Assembly (NCBI GenBank): GCA_009760855.2
Contig: WPIO01000001.1
Span: 4,486,001 to 4,550,000 of the forward strand
Length of the DNA: 64,000 nt
From: Cristatella mucedo
Lineage: Eukaryota > Bryozoa > Phylactolaemata > Cristatellidae
Direction: 5' to 3'
Shown in pieces: positions 1 to 13,500 of the stretch. Under the pieces are notes generated by a model. It saw only the letters and a list, made by a program, of their open reading frames with translations, ran no database searches and was not told the origin of the DNA. The translations under genes and the position numbers were made by a program. Position 1 is the first letter of the stretch. Each line of letters opens with the position of its first letter.

Positions 1-194
1 TAAGTAATTACGCCATTGTTACTGCACTCATTGGGCAAAAAAATTTCCGTTAAATTAGTTTATACACGGGCAACTTTGTGAAAATAGCATTTTTCAATCT
101 GGTAGACGTGCGTATGTGCCTATCTTGATTCGGTGTGAGTCGAAACAAAGCCACAGCCATGTTTTTTCTTCTCGCGATTTTTAAAGATTGACAG

Positions 195-432
195 GCTTGT
201 GCCTCTCGCTGGAAAGGAGGAAATGACCGGCTTCAATCACCTTTTCTGGACCAAAACAAAGAAAGACATGTTCGACGGTCATATATGGTTTTCCATCGTT
301 GGTCGACCGCATAAAAGTCGCTTTACTCGTTGCCAGCGGCTTACATGCTGCTTATCAGTACTATTTACGTGTATGCTGACCAATATAATGTTCTACAAGA
401 CAGCAGGAGGAGCTCCTACGGATGGCTTTTCA
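195..432 (+). CDS. Polycystin exon 1 of those visible: post-PLAT linker and first visible helix
   Basis: The acceptor is ttgacag and the donor is TCA|gtaagt. The exon enters in phase 2 (base 195 completes a codon) and leaves in phase 0, 79 codons. It carries GHIWFSIVGRP, then FTRCQRLTCCLS and a hydrophobic run ending NIMFY. This is the characteristic segment just after the PLAT domain of polycystin-1 proteins, leading into a membrane helix. Reading starts at a splice junction, not at a start codon. Confidence 0.9.
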
Positions 433-1480
433 GTAAGTTCAATTTTTTTAGTTGTATTGAATGCATTGAAAATTTTGCTCAATCGTGCATACACGTACAT
501 GTTAAAGGATGCTCTTAGTCGTTTACATAGATTAATCTATTTTCTATTTCCATGACAATTTTATTACATAATTTTTATATAAATGCGTATCGATCGTTAA
601 GTCTAATAGTATATTTGTCGTGTGCCAACATATTCATTAGTGCATCATTTATGAGTCACTCGTCCAGGATGCTTATCCGCTTAGCCTTAATTGAAACATC
701 GTGTTGCTTAACTCGATAATGTGCATGTCACTCCTTAAATGCGTAATCAGAATCACTTCAGAAGCATTAATTTATGAAAATGTTGTACTAATTTCTTTAA
801 TTTTTCTGTTTGCGGCAATAAAGCTTTGTAGCAACTTAAATCTAAAGCGACGACTTAAGGATGCAGTCCGTACAACTTCTCGATTTACCCTGGCTTTCAG
901 ATTGGACCAGTAACAATTACTGTTCAGACGATATGGAAAGGTATGGTGTCTTCCTTTATATCACTACCTGTCAATATCATCATTGCACTTATTTTCAAAA
1001 AGGCAAGATCAAAGCCGGTGAAAACAAACGTCAAAGCTCCATCTGGAATGGCAAATCTCTCCCAGCAGGCTGAAGAAATGGGAACAGGTACAAAGCTGCT
1101 TTGCAGGGCTTCAGGCTTGCAGTGAGTGACTAATTAATGCTTGAAATGTAAAGAAATACTTGACTGAGAATTTCGCACGTGTAACATGACTTAAAACTAC
1201 ACTAGCTGTGACATGCTAAATTCAAAAATGATTGCTGGAAAAGACAGTTTTACTAGTACAACACTGTGATTTTTGTATCTCATCTATTCAGAACTCGGGG
1301 TGATTACCCTTGTATGCTTGAAAGCAACACCATTAACCTAGCTCACCCAAAACTCTCTGTAGTAATTAGTATCTTCTTACAGCGAAGATGTATGCAGCGT
1401 CTTTTTAATTGATTTTATAATTAAATGCCGCTTTTAGATTTAATCACTTGATTATCATCAATCTTAACCCTCCCAATATC

Positions 1481-1538
<58 letters not shown>

Positions 1539-4500
1539 TCAATGTTTCCTAAATAACTATTGCGAATCGAGTTAAACCACTTGCAACATGTCAGCTTACG
1601 AAACCATAAAATACTTTAAGACGGAGGATGATAAGGCTACTTTACCTACATTTTAATTATACAAAACCAGCAACATGGTGGAAACTCTGCCACCAAGGGT
1701 GCTTATACCTTTAGCCTCTTTGCATCGTCGTCATTTAGCCAGAATTTCCCTTCAGAAAAACATAAACTCAGCAATGCTGAAAGGCTTCCGTCCGGACGAG
1801 GTAATACAGACACACCATACTGAGAGGCGGCTTAGACTACTCAGATCACGCTGCTTTTATCTCTATCGGGGGTTTTTTGTCATCTCAGTGCTAGCTTCTG
1901 CCCATTCGCAGCTTCACTTCAGCACAATAGCCAGCTCATAATCCGCCGTACCATTTGTTAATTTCTTTTCAAAATGACAAACAGGGGTATATTCAGATGA
2001 CAGATTGGATGGTAAAGATAAAAGTTTGACAAACCTGACCTCCACTCGTGCTTCCGAAAACGTCAGCAAAGACGAGCCAGGGAAAGTAAAGAAGAACAAG
2101 GGAAAGCTCAAGTTCCCGTGGTGGACCATCATCATCGCTTACTTCTTGGCTCTAGTGACGTGTGTTGTTGCTTTCTGGGCCATCGTCGAGTTCGCCGGAG
2201 GATTCGGTCCTGATAAAGCCGCACAGTGGCTTTGCTCTTTCTTAATCTCCGTTGTGGAATCGATCTTCATTTCGCAGCCAATAAAGGTAAGTGACCATCA
2301 ACCATGAATGTTTCTCTACCAGATTAATGAATGGCTAAGTACGCTTGACTAATATAGCACTAATATCGTACCTGTATTTTAGGGTAATGTAAGCATAACG
2401 AGCATATACGTGTTGCTCTGCCTTTGCTGCTAGGAAGAGCGTGCTAGGAGCTGCTTAATCAAAACATTAAATCTGACTTGCAGGTAGTTATCCTAGCTCT
2501 ATTCTTTGCCACTGTGATAAAAAAACCAGCTAACGATGAAGATGCTGAGAACTCGCTTGACAAAGGCGAGGAGTATCTACATCAGCACCTGACAGCAGGA
2601 GAGGCCAAGGGTCAAGGCGTACGCGCGACCTTGTCCAAGTACAAGAACATCCCGGTGCCTCCTTGTGATGACTACATCAAAGCAGCAAAGGAGAAGCGGT
2701 AAATTTATTTATGTGGATGTTATTCTCGTGTCTTGTCATTATAAATACGCGAACGTTCCTCGGTAACTTGCCAGTAGAAATGAGAACCACAGAAATTAGA
2801 CCGACTTTTGTCACATCCAAGGTTATTTCAATTGTATTATTGTACTTATGACGAGCAATTATTGCATTTTCAAAATATGCTATACGCACCCTCCAGTGAT
2901 ACACAGTGCACGTGCTATTACATTTTGTATTCCGCCTCATAAGGTATTATCTATTGAAACATAGAGAGTGAATTTTCACACATTTAAAATTACAAAGCTT
3001 GCAGGCACGTATTTTATATTTACATCAAAGATTTCTTGCTAAACTATGATTGATAGATTGTTTGCTCAGCGAGTGAAATTATGACATAATGTAATCGTCG
3101 GTGTTGGTCAGGGGGTGAATAATAGTCGGCTGCCCAGATTGCTGCCCAACCAAAACTTGTTGGGGCTTATGCCTCCCCACCTATCCCCTTGGCTCAGCCA
3201 CTGTGTAGCAGCCGTTCGAATGAGTTGAGGAATTTTTCTATCAGGCATGAGTATTTATCCAGTTTTTGCAGCAAGAGGGCTAGTCAAACCCAGGCGTGAC
3301 TTGGAAACAAGCAGGGCTATTGAAAAAGCTTTAAGGTTTCACGAGGATTTTTTAGCTGCTGCCAAATAGACATTGACTAACGTTTGGTTTAGGAAATCAC
3401 GATTTAATTGGAGATAATTGTTCCGCTTCTACAATTCACCATCTCAATCTCAGTTAGAAAATCAGTGATGATGTGCCTCAACAGTCACGTTATTGCTTAA
3501 TGTCCTTGCAGCCATATTTAAATATAAATAAGCAGTAATTAAAAGAAAGAGCATAGTAAGAATATTATTTTTTATTTTAGTGCAAAGCAGTCATCGAGAA
3601 CCAACTCTAAATCTTTCAAAGACATAAAATGAAGCTAAACTGGTTCATCTGCTTTCTTTTTATATGCCTGCTGAAGTCAAATAACTTACATTTGACGCTT
3701 GGTATACGTTACTTTTAATTTTATTTGTTCCTTGCTGTAAAATACTTACTGAAAGCATGCAGAGCAATGTGTTCCTCTGTTGGAGAAACCTCATTTTATT
3801 TTAGAATTGTGAAATGAGCTTAATTAATTGTGAAATGAGCTTAGATCTTTGACTTAATTAATTGTGAAATGAGCTTAGATCTTTGACCTGCAAAAAAAGC
3901 TGCAGTCGGTAACGTTCTCAAAGCTTGGAAATTGGAACAGCTAATTTATTTTCCACAGAAAGCCGTGTAGCATAAATAGGCAGAAACTTGTGCAGCGGTT
4001 CAGCTAGAATGAATGACCCAGGCAATTGTGAGCCTTGATAGTCGGAAAAAGAAATTGAGCTCTTTGCTAGCTGATCAATCGGTAGCCATCGAATTTCCTT
4101 TAGCAAAGGAGGTACTTGACTGACCCTTTGACATTGTATACTTGCCTTGCAACCACATTTATTACAAACTGTACAAGTCCATGTCTTTTATATAGATCAG
4201 CACAGCCGGGATTTTAGTAATCGAGACTAGTTAGCACCCTGGAGCTAATTAGATTGTTAGCAATGCACAGTGGTAGACAGTCCCGAACACTGTCAGGAAT
4301 GCAAGTGCTGGCTAGCTGTGGAGGCCATCTTATTAAGAAAGATTCAAAACTGTATGAATTTATCAATAGGGACACCAATTCCGAGCTCACGTTGGTGGTC
4401 GCACGACTGAGCCACCGGGTAGAAGAGGAAACTTTTTCTAGTGAAGCCGAATGCTTGGTCTGTTCAATGAGTAGGCGTTCAATTGTATCATGGTTTACTA

Positions 4501-7500
4501 CAAAGAAATACGTCTGCATCCAGTATCGCATGAGTGCAAGGCAAGCATTGCGTTTATCAGTCGCTTCAGAGGATCCTGATAATGTATGTGACAACTACGG
4601 TTTAGTATCGTCAGTATAGAAGTAAAAGATGATCTGGTGGGCCCAAATCACTTTCCTTGTTACTCTGTATGAATGGAGAAGGGAGAAGATCAATAATGGA
4701 GCTTTGTGGAACTATACAAGGTAACTAGTCTGTTTGACTAAACTTGACAGGTGCACAACACGGATTTAACACGTCAGAAAAGTATATTTCAAACACAAAA
4801 GTGTCTATTACGTCTGACCATTCATTGATTGCAATATTTCCAGTAGGAAATCGTGATTGACAGTATCAAATGTAGTCAGTAGATTGAAGAGGATCAGAGT
4901 TGCAGCATTAACATGATCTTAGCCACAATTTATGTTCTTACTACATTGAGAAGAGCAGTTTTCTTGGAGTGGTGCAGCTTAAATCACAACTTTTCTCGAT
5001 AATTAATTCTTCTTAATGCATTTTAGAAGCTACTTAACTTCAATCATTTTGATAGTCTTGGACAAAAAGTAAGAAAGGGAGCTTGGGGAATATTTTGATA
5101 AGAACTAGGAATCTGATTCAGGCTTTTAAAAGTATCAGTTAACATTGGCGTAGCTCTGATTCTTATCTAGGGGGCAAAACCTACATATTATTTATGTAAG
5201 GGTCGAGACCATTTAAATCTGTATGCAGTTAAGGCTAGACCCATAATTACTAACAAATCTTAGCGAAAAAGGATAACTTTATAAAAAAAAAAGAACTCGG
5301 CGGCTTCCTATCGAGTATGAATAGAAAAATAATTTCATCTTTGGTGATAGTCAGGGAGACGTAGGAATAGAAGGAGGCCCGGGTCGCTGCCCAGCTGTGG
5401 GGGGCAAATGCCCACTGCTCTTCTGGGTCTACTACTTAGTTGATCTTTACGAATTTTGGACCGCTCTCACTATCACGAGATGCATTTAGAATCCACGTTT
5501 TGGCTGGACCAAATTTATTAGCTATTGAATATCACAGAGATGACTGAATAGGGTCAACAAGCGGAGAGTTACGTTTGCTTGCTTTCACGGTTCACTATAC
5601 ACAAACAGGACTCCTCAGTCTGTGAGGAGTGCAGTGACGCCCCGGATAACAAATGCCTCGGTTCGGCCCAAAAGTACATTTTTTTCTAGCCGTTTCTTAG
5701 GGTTAAATTAAAAAAATCATTTCATTTGAACAGCCCCTCACAGAAATGAGTCACTACTCAGACTCTTCGCACATGCCATGGGGCTCGAGCCTAGAACTTC
5801 GGCAATCGCATACATTAACCTTGACCTTGGTCACAGCGAGCAGCTCAACCACTGGGAAAAATTAATTGTAAAACCATCCAAACCCAATGGGCTTGCGGGA
5901 GCTTGCGAAGTTGTGGATACCTGGAAAATCCTTGAATGAGTTGCCTATTAAAAGCTTCCAAAAATTTGCTAAAGTCAGCACAAGTCGTCATGCCAGTTTG
6001 TAGGGCACTAATTTGAGCCTCAAAATTGCTAAGCAAAAAAATTACCACCAGGCAAAAGTAAAATTTAAGAATTTAATTTTAATTTTAATTTTAATTTTAA
6101 TTTTAATTTTAATTTTAATTTTAATTTTAATTTTAATTTTAATTTTAATTTTAATTAATTTTAATTTTAATTTTAATTTTAATTTTAATTTTATTTTTAA
6201 TTTTAATTTTAATTTTAATTTTAATTTTAATTTTAATTTTAATTTTAATTTTAATTTTAATTTTAATTTTAATTTTAATTTTAATTTTAATTTTAATTTT
6301 AAGAATTTAAAATTTAAGGCGAAAGCAAAATTATGAGTGAAATTACGTTAAACTTCAGCAGTGAGTAAAGAAAAGCCACGTCGCCCCCAACAGTGGAGAC
6401 GAAGTCACAGACGGAAACCCCACCAAAATTCATTGAAAAAATTTTTACTGAAGTGCGACCACTGGGTAGCATAGTCATCTGGCCTACAATTACGAACGGA
6501 GAGGCCGGCATGGAAAATTTATTTTCTGCATTTTTTTACCAAGCTAGAGGATAAATGACTGTTTCCACTAGTAAAATACTGGAAGTAACTGTTTGGGTTA
6601 AGAAAAACACCGATTTATCACACAGCCGAGAACGGCGTATGGTTTGAACCCTGGACCCCACTAAAATTATGGTGAATTGTTTTTTATCTAAGCTTATTAT
6701 TTAAAGCAACCACAAGACGTTTTTCTTATCCAATGTGATACGTTAAGTCTTTATTCATACTTTTGAGCGTCGCATTGTTGATCAAGGAACATATGCAATA
6801 AGGTTCAAAGGAATAGCTGAACAAAATAGCTACCATGTTTTTACAAAACTCATTCGTTACCGACGAATAAATGGGTTCAATCATTCAAAGACACACACTT
6901 TTTACACTTTACTTTAGACTTTGCAACCACACAAGCGTCTCTGGACAATTTATCGTTATTTTGAAAACTTTAAACCGAGTACTTTTAGTTGGCGAAATTT
7001 ACTCACCAGAGAAATGTATCAAGGTGTTATGCTAAGGTCCTCGTTATAAGTGGCTAATATTAAAATGGACAGATTGGCGGATAAATATTTAATAGGATAA
7101 TGTAGCCTGCTTTGAAAATGTTATACCACATTTAAATGATCATTTAGGATTTCAAACCACTAAAAATAAGCAGACTGACCTAAAAGTTTAAATTTTAGGT
7201 CAGCCCGCTTAATTATAATATTACTTTACTGCAAGACCTGAGTTAAATTCAAGCCGGCTAGGTGATTACAAAATATTACTAAATTTACTAAACATTACTA
7301 AAGTTACTAAATTTCAACACACCGAACACATATACAGTGCTTTTCAAGTGGACGCAATTCGCAGTAAGTTTCTAATATATTTCCCCTTTTTGGATGTTAC
7401 AGATTTTCTAAGACCATTATTTCATAGATCCAGAACAGCAGCTTTGCACTATTGTATATGTGTGCTGCGTGCGTTTTGCTTAATTTAATATATCATTAAG

Positions 7501-10500
7501 CTTCTCTATCTATTGTAGTGCAAAAGAGAATAAAATGGTTGAAGTACTAAAGGAAATCACATTCTACCTAATATTTCTTTATTTAATGTCGATGGCTGCA
7601 TACGGAAATGTGGATCCCTTTGGTAATATGGCATATAGAAATATTCGGGCTGAATTACAGGACGGACTTTACAACCAAACAGAGTGGAATGCTGCAGACA
7701 TGGACCATGTATGTATTGGCAGATTTTGTCTCGCTTTTATTCAATGCATATGGTGCCTTCGATTCGAAAACCATTATATATTTATTTTTGCCATCGGTCC
7801 GCTGTTTGTTCACGTGGGAAGTTTTCACAGTTACAGTCTTTCTTTTACTGTCTAATCCAGAATGCACTCTTCTAATGTTTATGACTGTTAAAGGTGTGTA
7901 GAAATCAAGCCTTTTGTATTAGTCACGTGCACGAAGATGACACTTGACTACCTGCAATGGTCACAAAACTAAAAGCAGCGGTTCCATGTGATTTTGTTTA
8001 GTGGTTACACTAGCAGCATCCGTTTGATTTAATTCTTTATATGACAGGTGAAGATTGCCCGCTCATTTTTTGAGTGGGCTGAGAAGACGTTGCTGCCGGC
8101 ACTCTATGGAGACCCGAACTACTATCCAGGCTTCGGGGTGGATCGTAATTTATACCTAGCCGTGCCACCACGCTTCCGGCAGTTGCGGACGTCTTCAGGT
8201 AAAGCGTTTGCTTCCCATCACGCTTGCCTTTGCCACAGCGGGAGAAAAGTCACTTTACCATAATTTAACCCGAATGTACTACAGAAATTCCCTATGCCAC
8301 TGTCTCCTATCTTTAGCTAACAACCCTGAGTCGTTCAAGATTTATGTTTCAGCCAAATGCCGAATGCCAGTTTATAAGTACGTCAAAGTGTGTGAAGGCA
8401 CCTACGACCCATTCTTCGAAGATACAGCAACTTACAAGAAGGGCTGGATCCTTGCTAATACCAGTGCAGGAGAGACAGGCGATGCTGGATGGTTGTGGCA
8501 GTCGGCTGATCAATCTGGCGGCAAGGATTACATTGGTCAGATTTCATGGTACGGAGGCGGAGGGTATGCTGTAGATCTCGGACATAGCCTGCAAGATGCT
8601 CAAGACACGCTCGACACACTCGTCCAAAGCAGTTGGCTGGACTCCAGAACGCGAGCGGTCTTCGTTGAATTCGTCCTCTACAATCCAAATATGAACGAAT
8701 TTGCGGTCTCCTATGTCACGTTTGAATTCATGCCGTCCGGAAGTAAGTGCCTTTCATAAGTTAGGGTCGAAAGTAATTTTTTAATAGCCCTTTTTGAAGT
8801 AAATGGCAAGAGCCTAGCATTTATTATATGGCAATATAAAGGTAATTATAGTATCCACAAATACTTAATTTGCTTTTTTACGCTTCAGATGTGCTATCTC
8901 TCTTCCGAATGCACCTGATGGTATTGGACAACTATGCGACGACTTTCCAGCTTGTTTTGCTGGGATTTCAAGTTCTGGCACTTCTTTTTATTTTTTTCTT
9001 TATGTTCAAAGAGTTTAAGACAGTTATCAATCAGAAGCACAAATACTTTAGCGTAAGTTTTACTGTGTATGAGCATGACGTTTCCGCTTACTAATGAATG
9101 CAAATTGGTTAGGGTGTTTCATTCACTTGCAACTACTGTGGTGGCTTGCCACACAGCCATTTTCAAGGACTTACTTCTAGTCCACACACGTATTAGCTAT
9201 AGAAATCGAGGATTACTGCTTTTGACTTGAAAATTGAAGTCCTGTCAGACCTAAAACAAATTTATAAAAGGTAAAGCATCTGCTGGCCAAGTCTTACATG
9301 TCTCACTCCCCAAATATACCTGCCCGGTTGAAACTGACAAAGCATTAGTGCAAAATCATATAATAATTACATTTATTATGATTTGCGCATAAATGTCACC
9401 ATAAAGCCCCGTCGGACTATAGCAAGTGCTGAATCGCAACCTGTGATCTTTCTTAAGAGATTCTCTCTGTGGTTTCAGCATGCGATGTGGCTACCTAATT
9501 AAGTTATTGTAAAAACATGTTTTCCTTCTGGAGACTCTATTCCATGATCTCTGTGGTCGTCACTGGGAGACAACCCTCGCCAAGCCCTAACCAACTTCCT
9601 CAAATCAGCCATCATTAGAAGAAGAATAAAAAGCCTGGATTAAATTCAGAGGTTACTGCAAACAATATTCAAGTTTAACTTCGTCCTTTTTTGTCAAAAA
9701 TCCTTAAAGGAATTGTCGCTCAGAAGCTGGTAGCTTACATAGAAAAAAATAAACTTTCATAAAATTGTCTGTAATTGTTCAAGCAGCAATGATACTTAAA
9801 AACCGATCTGTTCCGTGTAACCTGTGAAATCATAAGTAGAAAAAATGACGGGTGCCCCACTGCCTGAGCAATGCTAGATCTATTACGTGCCTTCAACACT
9901 ATTGATCACGATATCCTACTTGAACATTTTAAAACAATTATCGTTATGGCAGACGAGGCACTGGCTTGGTTTAAATCGTACTTGTTTGATCATGTTCAAT
10001 CACGGTGGTCTGAGAGTCAGTTATCATCCAGCAGACCAGTCGCCTGTGGAGTCCCACGAGGGTCAGTCGTCGTTCCTTCGATGTTCTTCATTTGTACTCA
10101 GCCTCTAGGAAATATGATTCGGGCCATGGAATAAGGCGCCACCTTACGCTTATATTACTCAGCTGTGTTTGTCATTCTAATAACAACAACACATTTGTAT
10201 ATTGCCCACAACAGAGGAATCTCTTTCAATGCACATTACTTGTTGTATACAGGGAGCTTGCTCGAATGGTTGGCTAGATGGCATGCTCAATGAAAAACAA
10301 GCCCAACATGGTTAGCAGTGGCATTCACAGAGTCAGAATGCAAATATGGTTAGTAAGAGCATGCAGAATGACAGCACTCAAAAAGGCGAATCAAGTAGGC
10401 CTACTAAATACTTGTTGCAAACAGATGCATGTGAAGCTTCTTTTTAAATGTTGACAACTCAGGCGATGTCGTGAAGAAAGTCGGTATAGACCACCAGGTT

Positions 10501-13500
10501 TTGGGACCATATTAACTAAAGGCATGGTCTAGAAAGGGTTCCAGGTTCGTGCAATATGTAAGTAAGTAGACAATTAGATTCCGAAAAAATAATGGCGTGA
10601 TGCTTAGCCTGGTGGGGAAAAGATCTGACACATAGGCTGGAGCTAAATGAAGGGGCCTAAAGTGAGTGACAGAAACATGAAGTCGATGGATTGCTTTATT
10701 TGGAGCAAGTACTGGTCAGTCAGAAGTGGTTTGATCAGGTAATCGGAATGCTTGCGAATTACGAGCGTAGCTACAGAGTTTGAACCAACTTCAAGCTCCT
10801 GATTTTACAGGCCACGGAAAAACTGCAAGGGGCTAGCTGCAGAAGTCGAGGCGGGATGTCATAAATGCATAGACGAATTTTAGATGTGGTGTCTTTGTCT
10901 AAGCAAGCCCGACTTTTAACAATGTTATGTATCTAAAAGTAGGCAGACTTGACTGTCTAGGTCATGTGGTCATTGAATAAATAGTCACCTTGGAATTGGA
11001 CACATGGATTATATGCAAATTCAACAAGTGATACTGGCAGATCCGATTGCGAATGATAATATTTTCAATTTCTGAATTACACTTGGTTTTTCCATAACTA
11101 GTAGGTTGATTTTATCATCACTCTGTTTGAGAAAGTTTGCTGCAATGCATGCACGGATTTCGTCAATACATGGAGCAAAGACGTTGAGAGAATTCGATGA
11201 ACTTAAGAGCTGGAAGGGATCAAGCATAGGCACAACTGAGTACCATCTACATAAAAGTGAGAGAATAAAATTTGCCTGCAATCACATCGGCTAGAGAGAG
11301 AAATAGATAGAGAGTATGATTAATGAAAGGAACGGGACCGAGACTAGACCCCTAAGATACCACATACTTCAGAGGTTCGTCGGATGATCTTTACCCCATG
11401 CTTCGGGTGCTTTTCGGATGATATTTCTCCTGAAACATCGTTACTTTTATGTCTTCCGCTTTGATAGGACCTGTACCATTGCAATGCTGTGTCAATTTTG
11501 CCCAGGCGATATGAGAGGTGCTCAAGAAGGATTCGGCGATTGATAGTAACAAAAGCTGCCGAAAGATCAAGCAAAACAAGCAGGGATACTAAACCTAAGC
11601 CTGCGTTTCTAAATAGGTAATTACACACTGGAAGCAATGCCGACTCTTTGGAGTGATGAGCTCTAAATGAAGACCATTATTTACTGCAAGGTTTTAAGTA
11701 TCTATATACGAGTCAGCTGGTTTGACAAAACTTGTCCCAGTATTTTTTACAGGAACTGTAGAAAACCGGCAGGGCTGAAGCTCCACAAATTCTCTTGGTC
11801 TAGTGTTGCATTCTTGAGTGGTGGCCTGACTATACCCTTTGTGAAAAATACTGGGACTTAACCTGAGGCTAACATGTAAAGCGCCTAGAAAGAGATTGAG
11901 TTATCTGAGGGTGCTTTATACGGTGTATTATTCTTATTATTGTTATTAATGAAGTATTTACGATGTTAGTTATGCATGGTAGCAGTAGATCAATGACTTG
12001 TAGAATTGGGACAGTGTGAATAGAGTGTAGAGAACTAGTTGTCTTTTTCGATTGAGATATGAACTTCAGCACTAGGTCACTAGTGGCATCCTTGAATATA
12101 GAAATTGAGATGCTGCATATAATTGGGGGACATGATTCCAAGATGGGATATTGCCATTCTAGGGATTGACTCCTAATCTTTTCAATCTTGTTGGCAAAGA
12201 AACTAGAGAAGCGATCAGCTAGATCATCACAAGAATCACTAGGAAAGGAGCTTGCTTAGCAGTGGTGAAGGAGATGGTCAACTGTCGAAATCACGATCTT
12301 TGGATTGTGCATCTGTGATTCATCAATTTTTTTAAAAGTTTGATCTGGTCTTCTCTAGGATCGGTTGGTACGATCTACAGTAGAAGTAGTCCTCGTATGC
12401 CTATTGATGGACATTCAGTCCTGATCATGTAATGCTTGTTTTAAGCATCTGCTTATTGACATGGCTAGGCTAATCTCGGCTGTAACCCAAAGGCATTCTG
12501 TGCAAGGGCCCACGGTGCACTTAGACAGACCTGTAAAATCATTGTGCATGTCAGCTAGTGTTGCATCGTACCAATTTAACGTTGATGTCTTGTCGGAAGG
12601 GGAGTGGGCAGCAGAGGAGAAGAAGATATTCTCTCCCAGAAAGCGATGATGACAACTGTCTTGAGAATTCACGGTTCACGAAGGATTTTTTATGAAGAAG
12701 AGGGCACACATTGTAGACTGGATGAAATGTACATGTGGTAAAATAAACAGAATTTTGAATAATTGGTGATGATTGCATGCAGTAGTGAGAGAAAATTAGG
12801 TCTAGTGTATAACCTTTGATATGTGTACTGATGTTCACGTTAGCCACGAGAGACGGTCAGTCAGTTAGTGCACATAATTCCGTAGTAAAGGCTATAGTTA
12901 AGTTATCAAAATGAATGTTGAACTCACCCATAGCGAGTAAAAAGAGCTTTTTTTGCATGCTAAATCAAAATTAGATCATAGAAATAATAATAATAATAAA
13001 GATAATACTTTTTTAAAGAGCCACCAGAGATCTGAATCTCTCTCGGCACTGTACAGATGCTGCATGTAATCCATTGCTAAATGTTTTAATGGTAGCATCT
13101 CCAAGCAGCCTGCATAGTATATGCAACTACATGCACACGAAAGACGAATCATAACGACCCACCAGCTGCTTCAATAAACGGGTTTGTTTTAAACTTCTAT
13201 ACAAATGTTCTCATGTCCGGGGAAGTTTTGAACTGCAATGGTAGTTATTTCTCTGCTTTAGGACCATAGAAACTAAATGACGGTCTCCACCGATTTTGAG
13301 GTTAATAAAGCACTTGATAAAGTGCCCTCGGATAATTCAATCCCTGCCCAGGCGTTTTACACTTGCTGCAAAGGGAAACGCAACTAAAGGATAAGTAATA
13401 TCATGCTTAATAAACAGCATGAATAACATGGATATCCTAAGCATGTAGTTGGACTAAAAATATTGGCTCTTCTAAAAATCGCTGCTGTTGTACGACCATT

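Larger units (their letters stand above)
2699..7518 (+). other. Intron 4 (4.8 kb), repeat-rich
   Basis: Holds a 34-bp tandem duplication, a reverse-strand LINE remnant, a long TTTTAA-hexamer array and a 19-bp hairpin (annotated separately). The parts 2700-3800 and 6320-7160 show no recognised features. Confidence 0.85.

Noticed and set aside
4254-4619. 121-codon plus ORF
   Set aside because: Antisense to a LINE coding region.
6013-6336. 107-codon plus ORF
   Set aside because: It is the TTTTAA hexamer array read in frame.
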